Shown here one piece after another: positions 63,546-64,000 of a stretch of 64,000 bases of DNA; the first letter of the stretch is position 1; each line of letters starts with the position of its first letter. Location of the stretch: assembly GCA_039602395.1 (NCBI GenBank), contig JBCNJP010000017.1:15154315-15218314 (forward strand), given 5' to 3'. A program made the position numbers and the translations under genes. This DNA is from Deinandra increscens subsp. villosa (taxonomy: Eukaryota; Streptophyta; Magnoliopsida; Asterales; Asteraceae). The notes beneath the pieces were generated by a model. That model searched no databases. It was not told the DNA's origin and was given only the letters and a program-made list of their open reading frames with translations.

Positions 63546-64000
63546 CTTTGAGAAAATCTATGCAAAATACAAGTTAACATGCAGAATATATATATATATA
63601 TATATAGGGTAGAATCCTGAAAACTCTTTTTTTTGCGAAAACCTAAAAACTAACACTAAAACCTTCATAACTTTTACATACGTTAATATTTTTCTATGAA
63701 ACTTGCACCAAAAATCTTAAAATTCTATTGTCTTTGATTCTGGAAAAGAAATTGATATTTCAAAAAATAAATAAATTAGTGCACATGTGTATTATTAGTG
63801 CACATGTGCACCATTTTCATTAGTACTACACAAATGAGAATTGTCATGCGAAAACATATTGTTTAGGTTAAAAACATTTAAAAAAACTAAAATATTCATA
63901 AAACTAATGATAATTCTACATATGCACTCTATAACTATTAGTTATAGTGCACATGTGTAGCATAACGTTTAATATATTTTCAGAGTTAAAGATAACACAA
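63546..64000. other. AT-rich end with GTGCACATGTG strings
   Basis: A TA microsatellite at 63586-63606 is followed by GGGTAGAATCCTG, a kind of start seen in short non-autonomous plant repeats. GTGCACATGTG occurs at about 63780, 63800 and 63946; at 63800 it forms the palindrome GTGCACATGTGCAC. Confidence 0.4.

Overview
The window is nuclear DNA of a flowering plant, and almost all of it is transposable elements stacked inside one another. The Ty1/copia elements have the large Gag, extra 3' ORF and palindromic non-coding regions known from Sirevirus-type elements. From memory, the Gag and third-ORF protein families look most like those in daisy-family (Asteraceae) genomes; that placement is an inference. 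I found no intact host gene, rRNA, tRNA or CRISPR array.

Layout. (1) 1-5227: 3' part of a plus-strand copia element ('F') with broken gag, no pol and a 3' LTR. (2) 5841-6136: a MITE. (3) 6212-32406: a minus-strand copia element ('A') with TSD ACATG. An Athila-like gypsy derivative ('B', 12956-28116, TSD-like AATAG) sits in its protease region, and a long-LTR gypsy derivative ('C', 18397-27160, TSD TAAAG) sits in an LTR of B. (4) 32407-33739: MITEs. (5) 34850-53805: a younger relative of A ('D', minus strand, TSD GTATC), split in reverse transcriptase by a plus-strand non-autonomous copia element ('E', 41011-47632, TSD GTACT). (6) 54943-55575: a hAT-type MITE and a short Helitron. (7) 56876-59975: a near-palindromic pair of PIF/Harbinger ORF1 pseudogenes, followed by a MITE and a second ORF1 fragment with its own palindrome (60786-61600). 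(8) 62999-63545: a broken gypsy gag.

How the parts relate. A and D share one plan on the minus strand: LTR, PBS, motif-rich leader, Gag with two CCHC knuckles about 490 residues apart, protease-integrase-RT-RNase H, then a separate third ORF with what looks like its own TATA box, AAACCCTA box and a 62-63 nt intron, then PPT and LTR. E keeps the LTRs, PBS, the second half of Gag and the 3' non-coding region. It has lost the capsid half and all of pol, so it must have moved with help from another element.

Most interesting signal. The four copia elements share paired RNA structures whose sequences differ while pairing is kept: (i) a hairpin whose 27-31 nt loop holds the PPT and first bases of the 3' LTR, in all four; (ii) a hairpin using the 3' half of the PBS, in D and E and decayed in A; (iii) repeated stem-loops between pol and PPT with a CTCTGC...GACCT core around a small hairpin, often with a GNRA-type loop, three times in F, twice in E, once in A; (iv) motif or hairpin arrays in the leaders. 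I read these by eye and no folding program was run.
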